64,000 nt of DNA from assembly GCF_016632365.1 (NCBI RefSeq), contig NZ_JAEPBH010000008.1:1-64000 (forward strand), written 5' to 3'. Below are positions 39,931-52,715 of the stretch, in pieces. The notes under the pieces were generated by a model. That model saw nothing but the letters and a program-made list of their open reading frames with translations. It had not been told where the DNA came from and ran no database searches. This DNA comes from Tenebrionibacter intestinalis (GTDB taxonomy: Bacteria; Pseudomonadota; Gammaproteobacteria; Enterobacterales; Enterobacteriaceae). The stretch's first letter is position 1; each line of letters opens with the position of its first letter. Position numbers and translations under genes: made by a program.

Positions 39931-40593
39931 GAATATGAAACCTTCGCCAGAAAAGGCGCATTTGATTTCTATGGTTATACCGATGCCCTGCGCTTCTTCG
40001 GCGGCGGCGGCAACGCTCGCGGCATCCGAAACCACGGTTCCCCGTTGTTTATGGAAATTGAGCCGCGTCTGTCTTTTGACAAACTGACTGGCGCGTTGGG
40101 CCGTTTAAAGAGTGCTGCTTCGCTAACAACTACGTTTATGACATGGGTCGTAACAGCGCCAATCTGGTATATGGGGCTGGATACCGACATTGATACCGGC
40201 CTGCCGGTGGGCCTGCTTGTAAACGTTTATGCCAAATACCAGTGGGAAAATTACGGCGCGGCTAACGAAGTTAGCTGGGACGGCTACCGTTTAAAAGTGA
40301 AATACGTTGTGCCGATGAGCGAACTGTGGGGCGGCAAACTGAGCTATGCGGGCTTTACCAACGTTGACCGGGGATCAGACCTGGGCGTCCTGCCAAACCG
40401 CACCAGCTATTCCATTGCCTCCAGCCATATCCTGTCGCTGAACTACAGCCACTGGCGCTACGCGTTTGCGGCGCGTTATTTCCACAACGGCGGCCAGTGG
40501 GAAGATGGCGCGGGCCTGAACGTCGGCAAAGGCGATTTCAACATGAAGTCTACCGGCCAGGGCTATTATCGGGTGGCGGGTTACAACTTCTGA
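39931..40593 (+). pseudogene. tsx: tsx nucleoside channel, truncated and frameshifted
   Basis: Outer-membrane nucleoside channel and phage T6 receptor in E. coli (294 residues). Homology begins abruptly at [16 protein letters not shown], equivalent to about E. coli residue 60; signal peptide and first strands are gone. Two compensating indels between about 40090 and 40165 put the [15 protein letters not shown] segment out of frame. The downstream part is recognisable: [48 protein letters not shown], and the final [10 protein letters not shown]. Another loop (about nine residues before SIASSHIL) is deleted. A functional porin is not expected. Its place between yajI and secF is the normal tsx locus. 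Confidence 0.88.
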
Positions 40594-40920
40594 CGCCAGA
40601 AAGCCGTCCTGAGGCGGTGGATGGATTTCTGGCCGAACCACGCAAAAATCAAATTGATATGCATAAAGCGGGCAATCCCTTATTGTTGCCCCCTTTTGTT
40701 AGCAACCGGTGTGAAACCGCCGGGTTCTTTTTTTATCCTGCAATACTAAAAACGCCGGCAACGTGCGGGCGTTACGCCTGGCAACCTGAGCGTAATGCCC
40801 GTCAGTAAAACAGCTAACGGGCTGTTTTCCAGGCCTGGCGCAATAACAGAAACGCTCTTTTACCACGTTGCAAAGAGCATCGTTGCGGTTAATGAGGCTG
40901 TTCGCCCGTCCAGCGCGCAT
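40594..40920. other. tsx-secF intergenic region
   Basis: About 330 bases where E. coli has yajD. Several short frames, none with recognisable content; nothing supportable. Confidence 0.45.
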
Positions 40921-40922
40921 AA

Positions 40923-40956
40923 AAAATCCGGAAATGGGTGAGCATTTCCGGATTTT
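40923..40956. terminator. Bidirectional terminator between tsx and secF
   Basis: Perfect 13-bp stem AAAATCCGGAAAT / ATTTCCGGATTTT with an 8-base loop, flanked by A and T runs, so it works for secF (minus) and for the former tsx (plus). Confidence 0.88.
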
Positions 40957-41024
40957 TACATAACCGCAGGAGGGTTCAAACCTCCTTAACTGACTGATAT
41001 TACAAAGTGCGATTTTTCAATCAG

Positions 41025-41996
41025 TTACGGCAGAATAGACGGCTGATCCGCCCCTTCTTTTTCAACTTTCTGCTGCTGGATGTGTTCACGCTTCATCCCC
41101 AGCTTCAGCGCCAGCGCGGATGCCACGTAAATAGAAGAGATAGTACCAATCGACACCCCAATGAGCATCGCCAGCGAGAAACCTTCCAGCATCGCGCCGC
41201 CGAAAATGTACAACATCAGCACCACCATCAGCGTGGTTCCGGATGTCATCAATGTGCGGCTTAGCGTCTGAGTCAGAGAGACGTTGAAGATTTCATAAGA
41301 AGTGCCGCGGCGAATTTTGCGGAAATTCTCACGAATACGATCCGACACCACAATACTGTCGTTAAGCGAGTAACCTATTACCGACATCAGCGAAGCAATA
41401 ATGGTCAAATCGACTTCGATATGGAACAGCGACAGCACCCCCAGCGTAATCACAACATCGTGCGCCAGCGCCAGAACAGCGCCAAGAGCAAGCCGCCACT
41501 CGAAGCGAAAACCGACATAAATGAGGATACAGATAAGCGCCACCAGTAACGCCATGCTGCCTGCCTGCGCCAGATCCGCGCCCACGCTCGGGCCAACAAA
41601 CTCAATGCGCTTCACAGCCGCATGCTGGCCGGTCGCCTCGTTAATAATACTCAGTACCTGGCTGCCCAGCGCCTGGCCGCCGGTTTCGCCTTGCGCTGGC
41701 GGCATACGCACCATCACATCGCGGCTGCTGCCGAAGTTTTGCAACTGCGGATCGGCAAACCCTGCTTTTTCAAGCGCGCCACGCATGACGTCCATTTCCG
41801 CCGGTTTCTCAAGGCTTATCTCAATGACGGTGCCGCCGGTAAAATCCAGCCCCCAGTTAAAGCCGCGTACGCCGATAATAATGACCGACGCCAGCAGCAG
41901 CAGACCGGAAAGGGTAAAGGCCACGTTGTCCCAGCGCATAAAGTCATACACTTTACGGCCATGATTGAGTTGTTCAACGGTATATTCCTGTGCCAC
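41025..41996 (-). CDS. secF: Protein translocase subunit SecF
   Basis: 323 residues (E. coli 323). Inner-membrane RND-like protein with six transmembrane helices that, with SecD and YajC, uses proton motive force to pull secreted proteins. First helix at about 24-44, then the periplasmic loop starting [14 protein letters not shown] (about 49-62), and the membrane signature [20 protein letters not shown] (about 212-231). Starts 10 bases after secD; last gene of the queA-tgt-yajC-secDF run. Confidence 0.98.
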   Translation of the reverse strand: MAQEYTVEQLNHGRKVYDFMRWDNVAFTLSGLLLLASVIIIGVRGFNWGLDFTGGTVIEISLEKPAEMDVMRGALEKAGFADPQLQNFGSSRDVMVRMPPAQGETGGQALGSQVLSIINEATGQHAAVKRIEFVGPSVGADLAQAGSMALLVALICILIYVGFRFEWRLALGAVLALAHDVVITLGVLSLFHIEVDLTIIASLMSVIGYSLNDSIVVSDRIRENFRKIRRGTSYEIFNVSLTQTLSRTLMTSGTTLMVVLMLYIFGGAMLEGFSLAMLIGVSIGTISSIYVASALALKLGMKREHIQQQKVEKEGADQPSILP

Positions 41997-42006
41997 AACT
42001 CACTCC

Positions 42007-43854
42007 TTAAATAGACAGCTTGTTAACACGCTTGCCGCCGTACAACAGATTGACGATGGCGCGTGTGCCGACGATAGCGGTAAACATTGACGTTGCCACA
42101 CCGATAGCGGTAGTAATGGCAAATCCCTTAATAGAACCGGTCCCGACGGCATAAAGAATGATGGCGGTGATAAGCGTCGTCAGGTTGGCGTCAATGATGG
42201 AGCTGAACGCGCCCTTATACCCTTCGTGGATAGCCTGCTGCACCGAACGACCGTTCTTAAGCTCTTCCTTAATACGTTCGTTTATCAGCACGTTAGCATC
42301 CACCGCCACCGCAAGGGTGAGTACAATGCCGGCAATGCCCGGCATTGTTAGCGTAGCGCCAGGCAGCAGCGACATTACGCCGACAATCAGCACCAGGTTA
42401 GCAACCAGCGCCGTCGTCGCGATAACGCCAAATTTCTTATAGAAGAACACCATGAAGATAACAGAGGCAACAAGGCCCCACAGGCATGCTTCCAGTCCCT
42501 GTTTGATGTTCTGCATCCCAAGCGTCGGCCCAATGGTGCGCTCTTCAACAATCTGAATAGGCGCAATCAGCGCGCCTGCACGCAGCAGCAGCGACAACTG
42601 GCGCGCCTCGTTGGCGTTTTCAATACCGGTAATGCGAAAGCTGTTGCCCAAACGCGACTGGATATTCGCCACGTTGATGACTTCTTCCTGCTTTACGAGA
42701 ACCGCACGGCCGTTAGCGTCTTTTTTGCCGCTGTCTTTATATTCGACAAACAGCGTCGCCATCGGCTTACCCACGTTGTCCTTCGTAAAGTTGGACATAA
42801 TGTTGCCGCCCGCGCTGTCCAGAGAGATGTTCACCTGTGGCAGGTTGTACTCATCAGCGCTGGAAGTGGAATCGGTAATATGATCGCCGGTCAGGATGAC
42901 GCGTTTGTACAGCACAACCGGGCGCCCCTCGCGCGTTTGCTTCACCTCTGAATCACCCGGTACGCGGCCAGAAGCGGCAGCGGCGGCATCGACGTTGGTG
43001 TTCACCAGGCGGAATTCCAGCGTTGCGGTCGCACCCAGAATCTCTTTTGCACGCGCGGTATCCTGAATACCCGGCAGTTCAACCACAATACGGTCGGAAC
43101 CCTGGCGCTGCACCAGCGGTTCAGCGACGCCGAGCTGGTTAACGCGGTTACGTAGGATATTGATGTTCTGCTGAACAGCATACTCGCGCGATTCACGCAG
43201 GCGATCGTCAGACATCACGGCGCGCAGCGCATTACCGCCCTGGCGGCTCACCACCAGATCGCGATGGCGCGGCTGCAGCCAGTCAATTGCGGCGTCGCGG
43301 GTTGCCGCATCGCGAAAAGCCATATCCACACCGTAATTACTGGCTTTACGGACATTGCTCCAGGGGATGCCCTTTTCGCGCAGGTCGCTGCGCAGGCTAT
43401 CCATAGTCTGCTCCTGAAGTTTGCTAAGCGCCGTCTCCATATCCACTTCCATCAGGAAGTGAACGCCGCCGCGCAGGTCAAGGCCCAGCTTCATCGGCTC
43501 AGCGGCGATGGCTCGCAGCCAGCCAGGCGTTGCGGGCGCAAGATTGAGCGCCACCACGTATCCGTCGCCCAGCTTGCCAAGCAGCGCTTCACGCGCCCGT
43601 AGCTGAACGTCGGTAGAATCAAAGCGCGCGAGGATAGCCCCCGCTTCCAGCGCCACAGATTTAGCGGGGATATTTTCTTGTTTTAAGGTGTTCTGTACCT
43701 GGATCAGCGTCTGCTCACTGGCGGCGACTCCGCGCACGCCAGTGACCTGAACAGCCGGATCCTCACCATACAGGTTGGGAAGCGCATACAGCAGACCGAC
43801 GATAAGCACGACGATAAGCATCAAATACTTCCACAAAGGATAACGGTTTAACAC
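42007..43854 (-). CDS. secD: Protein translocase subunit SecD
   Basis: 615 residues, as in E. coli. Partner of SecF with an N-terminal transmembrane helix, a large periplasmic P1 domain ([20 protein letters not shown], about 124-143, the conserved first motif), and a C-terminal six-helix membrane domain with [20 protein letters not shown] (about 513-532), where the Asp and Arg carry proton-coupled movement. It lies between yajC and secF. Confidence 0.98.
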   Translation of the reverse strand: MLNRYPLWKYLMLIVVLIVGLLYALPNLYGEDPAVQVTGVRGVAASEQTLIQVQNTLKQENIPAKSVALEAGAILARFDSTDVQLRAREALLGKLGDGYVVALNLAPATPGWLRAIAAEPMKLGLDLRGGVHFLMEVDMETALSKLQEQTMDSLRSDLREKGIPWSNVRKASNYGVDMAFRDAATRDAAIDWLQPRHRDLVVSRQGGNALRAVMSDDRLRESREYAVQQNINILRNRVNQLGVAEPLVQRQGSDRIVVELPGIQDTARAKEILGATATLEFRLVNTNVDAAAAASGRVPGDSEVKQTREGRPVVLYKRVILTGDHITDSTSSADEYNLPQVNISLDSAGGNIMSNFTKDNVGKPMATLFVEYKDSGKKDANGRAVLVKQEEVINVANIQSRLGNSFRITGIENANEARQLSLLLRAGALIAPIQIVEERTIGPTLGMQNIKQGLEACLWGLVASVIFMVFFYKKFGVIATTALVANLVLIVGVMSLLPGATLTMPGIAGIVLTLAVAVDANVLINERIKEELKNGRSVQQAIHEGYKGAFSSIIDANLTTLITAIILYAVGTGSIKGFAITTAIGVATSMFTAIVGTRAIVNLLYGGKRVNKLSI

Positions 43855-43881
43855 GGCAATTCCCTTAGGGAAAACGAAAGA

Positions 43882-44214
43882 TTACAGCGCCTTCATAGTG
43901 CCTTTCGGCAGGACCGCTGCGACGAAATCACGCTTGATAACCACTTCAGTGGTATCGTTAAGAGCGATAGCGATATAGCCGCTTTCCGCCACCCTGGTGA
44001 CACGTCCTACCAGGCCGCCGTTAGTCAGCACTTCGTCACCTTTGGCAATGGAGTCCATGAGCTTTTTATGCTCTTTGGTGCGTTTTTGCTGCGGGCGCAG
44101 AATCATAAAATAGAAAATCAGGCCAAAAACAACCAGCATCAGAATCAGCGATAACGGACTCCCCTGAGCCGGTGCGCCGGTAGCCGCGGCCGCATCAGAA
44201 ATAAAAAAGCTCAT
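43882..44214 (-). CDS. yajC: Sec translocon accessory protein YajC
   Basis: 110 residues, the E. coli length. One transmembrane helix (about 20-40, SLILMLVVFGLIFYFMILRP) followed by a basic, soluble domain (QQKRTKEHKKLMDSIAKGDE, then LTNGGLVGRVTRVAESGYIA). It associates with SecDF and AcrB-like partners. I choose the ATG at 44214 because GAGGGA lies 8 bases upstream; the ATG two codons earlier is too close to that site. Confidence 0.97.
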   Translation of the reverse strand: MSFFISDAAAATGAPAQGSPLSLILMLVVFGLIFYFMILRPQQKRTKEHKKLMDSIAKGDEVLTNGGLVGRVTRVAESGYIAIALNDTTEVVIKRDFVAAVLPKGTMKAL

Positions 44215-44235
44215 TAACATTCCCTCATTTTTAGA

Positions 44236-45429
<1,194 letters not shown>

Positions 45430-45496
45430 CTAAATATCGTTGCCAGCGCCCCCGTTTATACAGGCAGGTTCGCTTACGCTATCACGCTGAAAAAGT

Positions 45497-46567
45497 TTAC
45501 GTGCCGGGGCGTTCGTCAATGGCCTGCGGATTGTACGTGATAAACATCGCATCCCCATAGCTGAAAAAACGATACTCCGCCTTCACCGCTTCTTTATAGG
45601 CGCGCAGGGTATGGCGATAACCGGCAAACGCCGAAACCAGCATAATCAGCGTGGACTCAGGCAGGTGGAAGTTCGTCACCAGCGCATCAATAACCCGGTA
45701 TTGGTAGCCCGGGTAGATAAAAATCTGCGTATCGCCAAAAAACGGTTCGATAACATCGTGTTTTGCCGCCTGCGCGGCGCTTTCCAGCGAGCGCACCGAA
45801 GTGGTGCCGACAGCCACCACCCGGTTGCCGCGCGCGCGACACGCCAGCACCGCGTCAACGACCTCCTGCGGCACTTCAGCATATTCCGAATGCATAATAT
45901 GGTCTTCGATGCTGTCAACGCGCACCGGCTGGAAGGTGCCTGCGCCAACGTGCAGCGTCACAAACGCCATCTCAACGCCTTTTTTACGCAGCGCATCAAG
46001 CAGGGGGTCGTCAAAATGCAGCCCGGCCGTGGGCGCGGCCACCGCGCCCGGCTTGCGGCTGTAGACGGTCTGGTACAGTTCCCGATCCGCTTCTTCGTCC
46101 GGGCGATCGATATAGGGCGGCAGCGGCATATGGCCAATGCCGTTTAAAATATCCAGTACCGGGCGTTCATCATTAAATTCAACTTCAAATAACGCCCCGT
46201 GACGGGCCATCATGGTAGCCTGTACGCTTTCATCATCGCCAAGCAGCAGTTCAGCGCCGGGTTTCGGCGCTTTCGAGGCGCGGATATGGGCCAGCACGCG
46301 TCTGTCATCAAGCATGCGCTCGACCAGCACCTCAATTTTACCGCCGCTGGCCTTGCGTCCAAACAGACGCGCCGGGATCACTTGCGTATTATTAAAGACC
46401 AGCAGGTCGCCCGGGTTGAGCTTATCGAGCAAATCGGTGAAAGTGCCATGCGTCAGTCGTCCCGAAGGGCCATCCAGCGACAGCAGGCGGCAGGCGCTGC
46501 GCTGCGGCTGCGGGTAGTGGGCGATTAAAGTTTCGGGAAGCTCAAAAGTGAAATCGGCGACGCGCAT
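45497..46567 (-). CDS. queA: S-adenosylmethionine:tRNA ribosyltransferase-isomerase
   Basis: 356 residues, as in E. coli. It adds the epoxycyclopentane moiety from SAM to preQ1-tRNA, the step after Tgt. N-terminus [20 protein letters not shown]; conserved [13 protein letters not shown] (about 56-68), [11 protein letters not shown] (about 175-185), [14 protein letters not shown] and [19 protein letters not shown] (about 298-316). Divergent from acpH with 98 bases between starts. Confidence 0.99.
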   Translation of the reverse strand: MRVADFTFELPETLIAHYPQPQRSACRLLSLDGPSGRLTHGTFTDLLDKLNPGDLLVFNNTQVIPARLFGRKASGGKIEVLVERMLDDRRVLAHIRASKAPKPGAELLLGDDESVQATMMARHGALFEVEFNDERPVLDILNGIGHMPLPPYIDRPDEEADRELYQTVYSRKPGAVAAPTAGLHFDDPLLDALRKKGVEMAFVTLHVGAGTFQPVRVDSIEDHIMHSEYAEVPQEVVDAVLACRARGNRVVAVGTTSVRSLESAAQAAKHDVIEPFFGDTQIFIYPGYQYRVIDALVTNFHLPESTLIMLVSAFAGYRHTLRAYKEAVKAEYRFFSYGDAMFITYNPQAIDERPGT

Positions 46568-46665
46568 GACGGGGTCTCTGACTTAAAAACAGGCGGCTAG
46601 TCTAGTGCCGGCGCGCACCCACTGCAACCCGTAAGCCGTTCCGCCACGCTGATAAAAGGTAACAA

Positions 46666-47247
46666 ATGAATTTTCTGGCACACCTGCACCTTGCCGATCT
46701 GGCCGATAGCTCGCTTGTGGGCAACCTGATGGCCGATTTTATACGCGGTAATCCCACCGACGCCTGGCCTGCCGACGTGACGGCGGGCATTTTCATGCAT
46801 CGCCGCATAGATGCCATGACGGATAGCCTGGCGCAGGTACGCGCCGCACGCGCCGGATTTCGCCCGCAAACGCGCCGGGTCTCCCCCATTGCGCTGGACG
46901 TGATGTGGGATCATTTTCTGTCGCGCCACTGGGCAAACTTTTCCCCCAACGAGCCGCTTACGCGCTTCGTCGCCCGCGCCGAAGCGGCAATCGCGCCTGT
47001 TTTACCCGGCGCGCCGGCGGACTTTATCGATCTTAACCGCTATCTGTGGTCGGAGCGCTGGCTTATACGCTACGCGGATATGACATTTATCGCCAGCGTA
47101 CTAAACGGCATGGCCAACCGCCGCCCGAAACTGGCGGCGCTGCGCGACGCATGGCTCGATCTGGACGAGAATTATGACGCGCTGGAAACGCTTTTTTGCG
47201 AATTCTATCCGCAGATGATGGCGCTGGCGCGGCGCAAGCGCCTGTAG
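46666..47247 (+). CDS. acpH: ACP phosphodiesterase AcpH (YajB)
   Basis: 193 residues (E. coli 193). An HD-domain-like hydrolase that removes 4'-phosphopantetheine from acyl carrier protein. Begins [20 protein letters not shown]; motif features [22 protein letters not shown] (about 41-54) with His/Asp metal ligands, and [12 protein letters not shown] (about 78-89). A GGTAAC site precedes the ATG. The neighbouring malZ of E. coli is absent. Confidence 0.96.
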   Translation: MNFLAHLHLADLADSSLVGNLMADFIRGNPTDAWPADVTAGIFMHRRIDAMTDSLAQVRAARAGFRPQTRRVSPIALDVMWDHFLSRHWANFSPNEPLTRFVARAEAAIAPVLPGAPADFIDLNRYLWSERWLIRYADMTFIASVLNGMANRRPKLAALRDAWLDLDENYDALETLFCEFYPQMMALARRKRL

Positions 47248-47327
47248 CAAGCCCGCGGCTTCACGCCGCCAGCGGTATCAGGTTCGGACACAAAAAAGGG
47301 CTTCGGCGCGCCGAAACCCAGTTTGCC

Positions 47328-47380
47328 GGCAAAGAGGACAAACGCCTGCGCTTGCCCTCTTTGCCTTTATTTCATTTTAT
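47328..47380 (+). terminator. acpH terminator
   Basis: GGCAAAGAGG(A)CAA pairs with TTG(C)CCTCTTTGCC, followed by TTTATTTCATTTT. Confidence 0.75.
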
Positions 47381-47503
47381 AGCCGTTTTTCAGGACGCGC
47401 GCCTGTCGGCGTTTAGCAACGCCCGCAGCCTCCCGGCGCGCTAATCCTCACTTATCAATACCGTTTTTCGCGCAGATCAAAAGCTCCGCTTTATACGAAA
47501 GCG

Positions 47504-48877
47504 TTATTTACCCGCTTTCGCCTCATACCGGCGCTTAAAGACCCACCCTATCAGCAGCAGCACAATCCATGCGATGCCAACGTATAGCGAAATACGCGTC
47601 TGGGGATGATGGCCAATCAGCACGATAATAAACGCAAGGAAGATAAGCCCTACCGTGGTGGTCGCCACGCCGCCGGGCACTTTAAACTTCAGCGCTTTAA
47701 CGTCATCTTTCGACAGGCGACGGCGAAAAGCTATCTGTGACAGCAGTATCATTATCCACACCCACACGGTGGCAAAGGTCGCCAGCGACGCGATCACCAA
47801 AAATACGCTTTCCGGCATAACGTAGTTCAGGTAGACGGCAACCAGCAGCGCCACAGACATCACCACCACCGTAACCCAGGGAATGCCCTGGCGCGAAACT
47901 TTAGCAAATATTTTCGGCGCGGCCCCCTGTTCAGCCATGCCGTGCATCATACGACCCACGCCAAACACATCGCTGTTAATGGCCGACAGCGATGCGGTCA
48001 ACACCACAAAGTTAAGGATGCTGGCGGCAAACGTAATGCCCAGATGCTGGAAGGTCAGTACAAACGGGCTGCCGTTCGTTCCAACCTGGTTCCACGGGTA
48101 AATCGACATAATGACAAACAGCGTCCCCACGTAAAAAACCAGAATACGCAGCGGCACCGAATTAATAGCGCGTGGAATGGATTTTTGCGGATCTTTAGCC
48201 TCACCGGCGGTAATGCCGATAATTTCAATGCCGCCATAAGCAAACATGACCATTTGTAGCGCCATCACTGTGCCGAGCCAGCCGTTGGCAAAGAACCCGC
48301 CGTTGCTCCACAAATTGTGAATGCCGGTAGGCTGGCCGCCATTGCCGATTCCCCAGATAATGATGCCAAAACCGGCGACAATCATGATGATGATGGTGGC
48401 GACTTTAAAGAATGAGAACCAGAACTCCAGCTCGCCGAACACCTTCACGCTCATCAGGTTAATGGCGCAAATCAGCAGCACCACGCTCAGCACCCATATC
48501 CAGTGCGGCACGTCAGGAAACCAGACGCTCATATAAATGCCGAACGCGGTAACGTCCGCGATAGCGACAATCAGAATTTCAAAACAGTAAGTCCAGCCTG
48601 TGATATAACCTGCCAGCGGGCCGAGGTTTTCCTGCGCATAACGTGAAAAGGAGCTGGCGGAGGGGTTGTGGACCGACATCTCGCCCAGCGCGCGCATAAT
48701 AATATATGCCGCGATCCCCCCCACAATGTAGGCCAGCAGCACGCTCGGCCCTGCCATTTTGATAGCATCCGCAGAGCCATAAAACAGCCCCGTGCCAATT
48801 GCCGATCCCAGCGCCATAAAACGAATATGTCGCGTGCTCAGGCCACGTTTGAGCCTATTTTTTTCCATTGAAGCCAT
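47504..48877 (-). CDS. proY: Proline-type amino-acid permease ProY
   Basis: 457 residues with twelve transmembrane helices, amino acid-polyamine-cation family. Closely matches ProY of E. coli/Salmonella: [20 protein letters not shown] and [20 protein letters not shown] at the first helix, and [20 protein letters not shown] in the middle. Proline transport activity is cryptic in Salmonella; substrate in this species is unproven. An ATG three codons later (48868) is an equally good start by comparison with E. coli. The brnQ terminator lies just before the start. Confidence 0.95.
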   Translation of the reverse strand: MASMEKNRLKRGLSTRHIRFMALGSAIGTGLFYGSADAIKMAGPSVLLAYIVGGIAAYIIMRALGEMSVHNPSASSFSRYAQENLGPLAGYITGWTYCFEILIVAIADVTAFGIYMSVWFPDVPHWIWVLSVVLLICAINLMSVKVFGELEFWFSFFKVATIIIMIVAGFGIIIWGIGNGGQPTGIHNLWSNGGFFANGWLGTVMALQMVMFAYGGIEIIGITAGEAKDPQKSIPRAINSVPLRILVFYVGTLFVIMSIYPWNQVGTNGSPFVLTFQHLGITFAASILNFVVLTASLSAINSDVFGVGRMMHGMAEQGAAPKIFAKVSRQGIPWVTVVVMSVALLVAVYLNYVMPESVFLVIASLATFATVWVWIMILLSQIAFRRRLSKDDVKALKFKVPGGVATTTVGLIFLAFIIVLIGHHPQTRISLYVGIAWIVLLLIGWVFKRRYEAKAGK

Positions 48878-48879
48878 CC

Positions 48880-48914
48880 ATTAAAATAAAAAACCACGGG
48901 AGACCCCGTGGTTA
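48880..48914 (-). terminator. brnQ terminator abutting proY
   Basis: AACCACGGG (48892-48900) pairs with CCCGTGGTT (48905-48913) with a 4-base loop. On the minus strand the stem is followed by TTTTTTATTTT and then the proY start region. Confidence 0.88.
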
Positions 48915-48930
48915 ACAGTAATGCAAACGC

Positions 48931-50244
48931 TTAATGCGTTGCGGTCGAACGCCCCGCAATACGATCCCAGAGGCCACATAACACCAGCGCGGCAAGCGAC
49001 GGAATAAGCCAGGCCAGCCCCTGCGAAGACAGCGGCAGGCCAGACAGCCACCCTGGCAAAAAAGCGCCCAGTTCGGCCGCCTTCAGACCGTCAACCAGAC
49101 CCAGCAGCAGGCTGACCAGCATTGCCGGTGCGATAACACGGGTTGAGTTATGCCACAACGGACGGGTGAAACTCAATACTACCAGTACAATACACGGCGG
49201 ATAAATAGCCGTTAGCACCGGAATGGAGATATGAATCAAGTGGCTCAGCCCAAGGTTCGATACCACCATCGAAAACAGACCGAGAATAAATACAAGCGTA
49301 CGGTAGGAGAGCGGCAGATACTGCTCAAAAAACTCCGCGCAGGCGCAGGTCAGCCCCACCGCCGTCACCATACAGGCCAGGAAGATGAGCGCAGCAAGCA
49401 GGAAGCTGCCGAAACCGCCGAACGTATGCTGAACATAGGCATGCAGGATCGCCGCGCCGTTAGCAGATTGATCCACAAGCGTAGCGCTGTCGGATCCCAG
49501 GTGGAATAACGCCAGATAGAGCAACGTCAGGCCAATCCCGGCGATAATGCCCGCCCATATGGTATAGCGAGTCAGCAGGCGCGCTTCCTTTACGCCGCGC
49601 GAGCGCGCCGCGTTGACAATAACAATGCCGAAGACCATCGCGCCCAGCGTGTCCATTGTCAGATAGCCATTAACAAAACCGTTAGAGAACGGGGCAGCCT
49701 GATAGGCCTCAGTGGCAGAGCTGATACCGCCCGCCGGCCAGACAATGGCCGCAACGCTGAGGATAACCAGCGCGATAATTTTCAGCGGCGCCAGGAAATG
49801 GCCCACGGTATCGAGCAGCTTACCCGGATACAGAGAAACCAGAATAACCAGCGCAAAATAGACCAGGCTGTAAATCAGCAGCGCCGTCGCGCCGTCGCCG
49901 GTCAGCGGGGCGATACCCACTTCAAACGAAACGGTGGCGGTTCGCGGCGTAGCAAACAGCGGACCAACGGCCAGATAGCACACGGTTGCCAGCAGCACGC
50001 CTGCGCGGCGGCCGATGGGCGAGCTGAGGCTGTCAACCCCGCCGCCTACGCGCGCCAGCGCGACCACGGTCAGCACCGGCAGCCCCACGGCGGTAATCAG
50101 AAAGCCAAACGCGGCCCACCACACGTTTTCGCCGGCCTGCAGGCCGACCATGGGAGGAAAGATAATGTTGCCTGCGCCGACAAACAGCGCAAAGGTCATA
50201 AAACCCAGAGCGACGATGTCACGCGATGTTAAACGATGGATCAT
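48931..50244 (-). CDS. brnQ: Branched-chain amino acid:cation symporter BrnQ
   Basis: 437 residues (E. coli 439), twelve transmembrane helices. Na+-coupled low-affinity uptake of Leu, Val, Ile. Start [20 protein letters not shown], then [20 protein letters not shown] (about 21-40) and [17 protein letters not shown] (about 92-108), the family signatures. I use the ATG at 50244; the frame is open upstream but the added residues are not conserved. Followed by proY after a terminator. Confidence 0.97.
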   Translation of the reverse strand: MIHRLTSRDIVALGFMTFALFVGAGNIIFPPMVGLQAGENVWWAAFGFLITAVGLPVLTVVALARVGGGVDSLSSPIGRRAGVLLATVCYLAVGPLFATPRTATVSFEVGIAPLTGDGATALLIYSLVYFALVILVSLYPGKLLDTVGHFLAPLKIIALVILSVAAIVWPAGGISSATEAYQAAPFSNGFVNGYLTMDTLGAMVFGIVIVNAARSRGVKEARLLTRYTIWAGIIAGIGLTLLYLALFHLGSDSATLVDQSANGAAILHAYVQHTFGGFGSFLLAALIFLACMVTAVGLTCACAEFFEQYLPLSYRTLVFILGLFSMVVSNLGLSHLIHISIPVLTAIYPPCIVLVVLSFTRPLWHNSTRVIAPAMLVSLLLGLVDGLKAAELGAFLPGWLSGLPLSSQGLAWLIPSLAALVLCGLWDRIAGRSTATH

Positions 50245-50638
50245 AAATTTTGTACAGCCTGTGGATGTTGTAGTGTTGAAATAATTAATATTTTCGCCGC
50301 TGCAAAGACGGCAAAAAAACGTCAATATCAGAAATATCCAGCGAGAAAAACTTCTCATCAAGCGCAGCGAAGAATTGTTTGTCGATTAACCGCGCAATTC
50401 TGGTGAGTCTGACAACAGCGGGCGCCAATTAAAACGCTTATAGCGTTTGAAGACAACCAGGAAACGCCAAACCAGAGTTTTATACTAAATATAATACTAT
50501 ATATAGACGGGTATTTGCCGGCGTGCGTCAGAAGATGGCTCATCATGCGGTCGAAAAGGCGCGCGTTCAACGCCTTATCCTGAGATAAATGCGCTGAAAA
50601 CGCGCGCTTAAGGCAAAGCAACCGTATCGTTCGACGAA
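50245..50638. promoter_or_regulatory. brnQ-phoR intergenic region
   Basis: 394 gene-free bases. The centre (50470-50515) is very AT-rich with TATATATAG-type sequence suitable for the brnQ promoter. No T-loop or operator recognised. Confidence 0.4.
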
Positions 50639-51949
50639 TTAATGCGCGATGCGGTTTGAGGGAGCGACAATCCGGCGCAGCGGCAGCAGGAAGCTAAAAC
50701 ATGCTCCCTGCCCCGGCGCGCTTTCAATATCCAGCCGCGCATCATGATGGCTTAAGGCATGCTTAACAATGGCCAGCCCCAGCCCGCTGCCGCCATTGTG
50801 ACGCGAACGCGATTTATCCACGCGGTAGAAGCGCTCGGTAAGGCGCGGAATATGCCTTGCGGCGATGCCTGGCCCGCAATCCCGCACGCTAAACAGCGCG
50901 CCGTGCGGCGTGCGCTGCCAGCTTACGGTGATCTCTGTTCCGGCGGGCGTATGATAGACGGCATTATAAATAAGGTTAGAGATGGCGCTGCGTAGCTGTT
51001 CTTCACTGCCGTATACCTTCAGCGAAGCATCCATATCGAGGTGTACGCGGTGCTGTGGGCCAAGCGTATGCGCTTCACATTCAAGCTGGCGTAGTATGAA
51101 CGGCACATCCACCTCTTCGGTTAGCGACAACGCCGGCGCCGCCTCAATACGCGACAGCGTTAACAGTTGCTGAACCAGCCCCTCCATTCGCTGCGTCTGC
51201 TCGCGCATCGTCCCGAACGCTTTATCCCGCAGCGCAGCAGGCATCTCATTATCCTGCATAACTTCCAGGTATCCCTGAAGCACGGTTATCGGCGTGCGTA
51301 GCTCGTGGCTAACGTTAGCAAAAAAATTACGCCGCGCGCCTTCCAGTTGATGCATCTTTGTGACATCGCGCGCCACCATCAGACGCTGCCGGTCGCTATA
51401 AGGCATTACGCGAAACTCAATATGGCGGCCATTGTTGAGCACCAGGTGTAGCGGACGCCCGAAATCACGCGCTTTCAGATAGCGGCTGAATTCCGGGTAG
51501 CGCAGCAAATTCTGGATATTCTGCCCGTTATCGTCCGGCCAGCGCAGATTGAGCAACTGCTGCGCCAGGCCGTTACACCAGAACATAGCGCCCTCTTCAG
51601 TGGTGAGGATAACCGCATCCGGCAGCGACTCCGCGCCGCTGCGAAAGCGTTTGATAAGGCTTCCCAGCTCACGTCGGCGCTTTTTATTACGCATCTGCAT
51701 CTGGTGCAGGCCGTATAACAGCGGCGCCCAGCTACCGCGCCCCGGCGGCGGCGTCATACTGCGATCCACCCACAACCACCACGATAAGCGCAGCAGATTA
51801 TGAAAGTGCCAGATAAGTAAACCGGCGACCGCCGCCAGCAAAAACCACGGCAAATGCCCCAAAAATACGCTCAGCAATAATGCAGGCAAACAGCATAACG
51901 CCAGTTCCAGCGCCAGCCTTTTCCATGACAGCCGTTCCAGCACGGTCAC
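50639..51949 (-). CDS. phoR: Phosphate regulon sensor kinase PhoR
   Basis: 436 residues (E. coli 431). Two N-terminal membrane helices (about 10-50), a PAS domain (about 95-200, [16 protein letters not shown]), the phospho-acceptor H-box [20 protein letters not shown] (about 207-226), and the ATPase domain with N-box [12 protein letters not shown]1 VRDCGPGIA and G2 [14 protein letters not shown]. It senses the Pst-PhoU state and phosphorylates PhoB. Located 9 bases downstream of phoB in the same transcript. Confidence 0.98.
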   Translation of the reverse strand: MTVLERLSWKRLALELALCCLPALLLSVFLGHLPWFLLAAVAGLLIWHFHNLLRLSWWLWVDRSMTPPPGRGSWAPLLYGLHQMQMRNKKRRRELGSLIKRFRSGAESLPDAVILTTEEGAMFWCNGLAQQLLNLRWPDDNGQNIQNLLRYPEFSRYLKARDFGRPLHLVLNNGRHIEFRVMPYSDRQRLMVARDVTKMHQLEGARRNFFANVSHELRTPITVLQGYLEVMQDNEMPAALRDKAFGTMREQTQRMEGLVQQLLTLSRIEAAPALSLTEEVDVPFILRQLECEAHTLGPQHRVHLDMDASLKVYGSEEQLRSAISNLIYNAVYHTPAGTEITVSWQRTPHGALFSVRDCGPGIAARHIPRLTERFYRVDKSRSRHNGGSGLGLAIVKHALSHHDARLDIESAPGQGACFSFLLPLRRIVAPSNRIAH

Positions 51950-51958
51950 GCTCCAGTA

Positions 51959-52648
51959 TTAATAGCGGGTGGAGAAACGGTAACCCGCGCCGCGCACCGT
52001 CTGCACCATACGATCATGGCCGCTGCGCTCCAGCGCCTTGCGCAGGCGGCGGATATGCACATCCACGGTGCGATCTTCAACATAAACATTCGTGCCCCAT
52101 ACGTGGTTGAGCAACTGCTCGCGGCTGTAAACGCGCTCCGGATGAGTCATGAAAAAATACAGCAGCTTAAATTCCGTTGGCCCCATATCGAGCGCGGCAT
52201 CGTCGGTCGTCACGCGGTGCGAGACAGGATCCAGGCTTAACCCCTGCATTACAATGGCCTCTTCCTGCGCCCCGGGCGAAATACGCCGCATGACGGCCCG
52301 GATGCGCGCTACCAGCTCTTTTGGCGAAAACGGTTTGAGGATGTAGTCGTCGGCGCCGGTTTCAAGCCCACGCACGCGGTCTTCTTCTTCGCCACGCGCC
52401 GTTAGCATCACCACGGGAATGCCGCTGGTAAAATGGTCTCGTTTGAGGCGCTTAAGTAGCTGCAGCCCGGAACCGCCTGGCAGCATCCAGTCCAGTAAAA
52501 TCAGATCGGGCCAGGGTTCGCTCAGTTTACTTAGCGCAGTATCATAATCCTGCGCCTCAACCGGCTGAAAGCCGTTCTGTTCAAGCACAAAACACACCAT
52601 CTCGCGGATGGGCGCTTCGTCTTCCACTACCAGAATACGTCTTGCCAT
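51959..52648 (-). CDS. phoB: Phosphate regulon response regulator PhoB
   Basis: 229 residues, the E. coli length. Receiver domain with acidic pocket ([11 protein letters not shown]), the phospho-acceptor Asp in [14 protein letters not shown] (about 53), and the switch Thr/Lys in MLTARGEE and DDYILKPF. The OmpR-type winged helix follows (about 130-229, [20 protein letters not shown] then [15 protein letters not shown]). Preceded by a Pho box, as expected for autoregulation. Confidence 0.99.
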   Translation of the reverse strand: MARRILVVEDEAPIREMVCFVLEQNGFQPVEAQDYDTALSKLSEPWPDLILLDWMLPGGSGLQLLKRLKRDHFTSGIPVVMLTARGEEEDRVRGLETGADDYILKPFSPKELVARIRAVMRRISPGAQEEAIVMQGLSLDPVSHRVTTDDAALDMGPTEFKLLYFFMTHPERVYSREQLLNHVWGTNVYVEDRTVDVHIRRLRKALERSGHDRMVQTVRGAGYRFSTRY

Positions 52649-52689
52649 AGATTACTCTGTTTTACCTGTCGTTTGTTGCAACGCGCGGC

Positions 52690-52715
52690 CATTATGCGTC
52701 AGATTTATGACGATT
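52690..52715 (-). promoter_or_regulatory. Pho box and -10 of phoB
   Basis: On the minus strand CGTCATAAATCTGACG (complement of 52697-52712) is two Pho half-sites (GTCATAAAT, then CTGACG), followed by CATAAT, a -10 hexamer. The arrangement matches the E. coli phoB promoter. Confidence 0.85.

Noticed and set aside
35394-39931. AACGCAGG at 35394-35401 and 39924-39931 as island target-site duplication
   Set aside because: An 8-base match between AT-rich flanks of this size is likely by chance, and the sequence right of the left copy could still be native tsx upstream DNA. An empty-site strain is needed.
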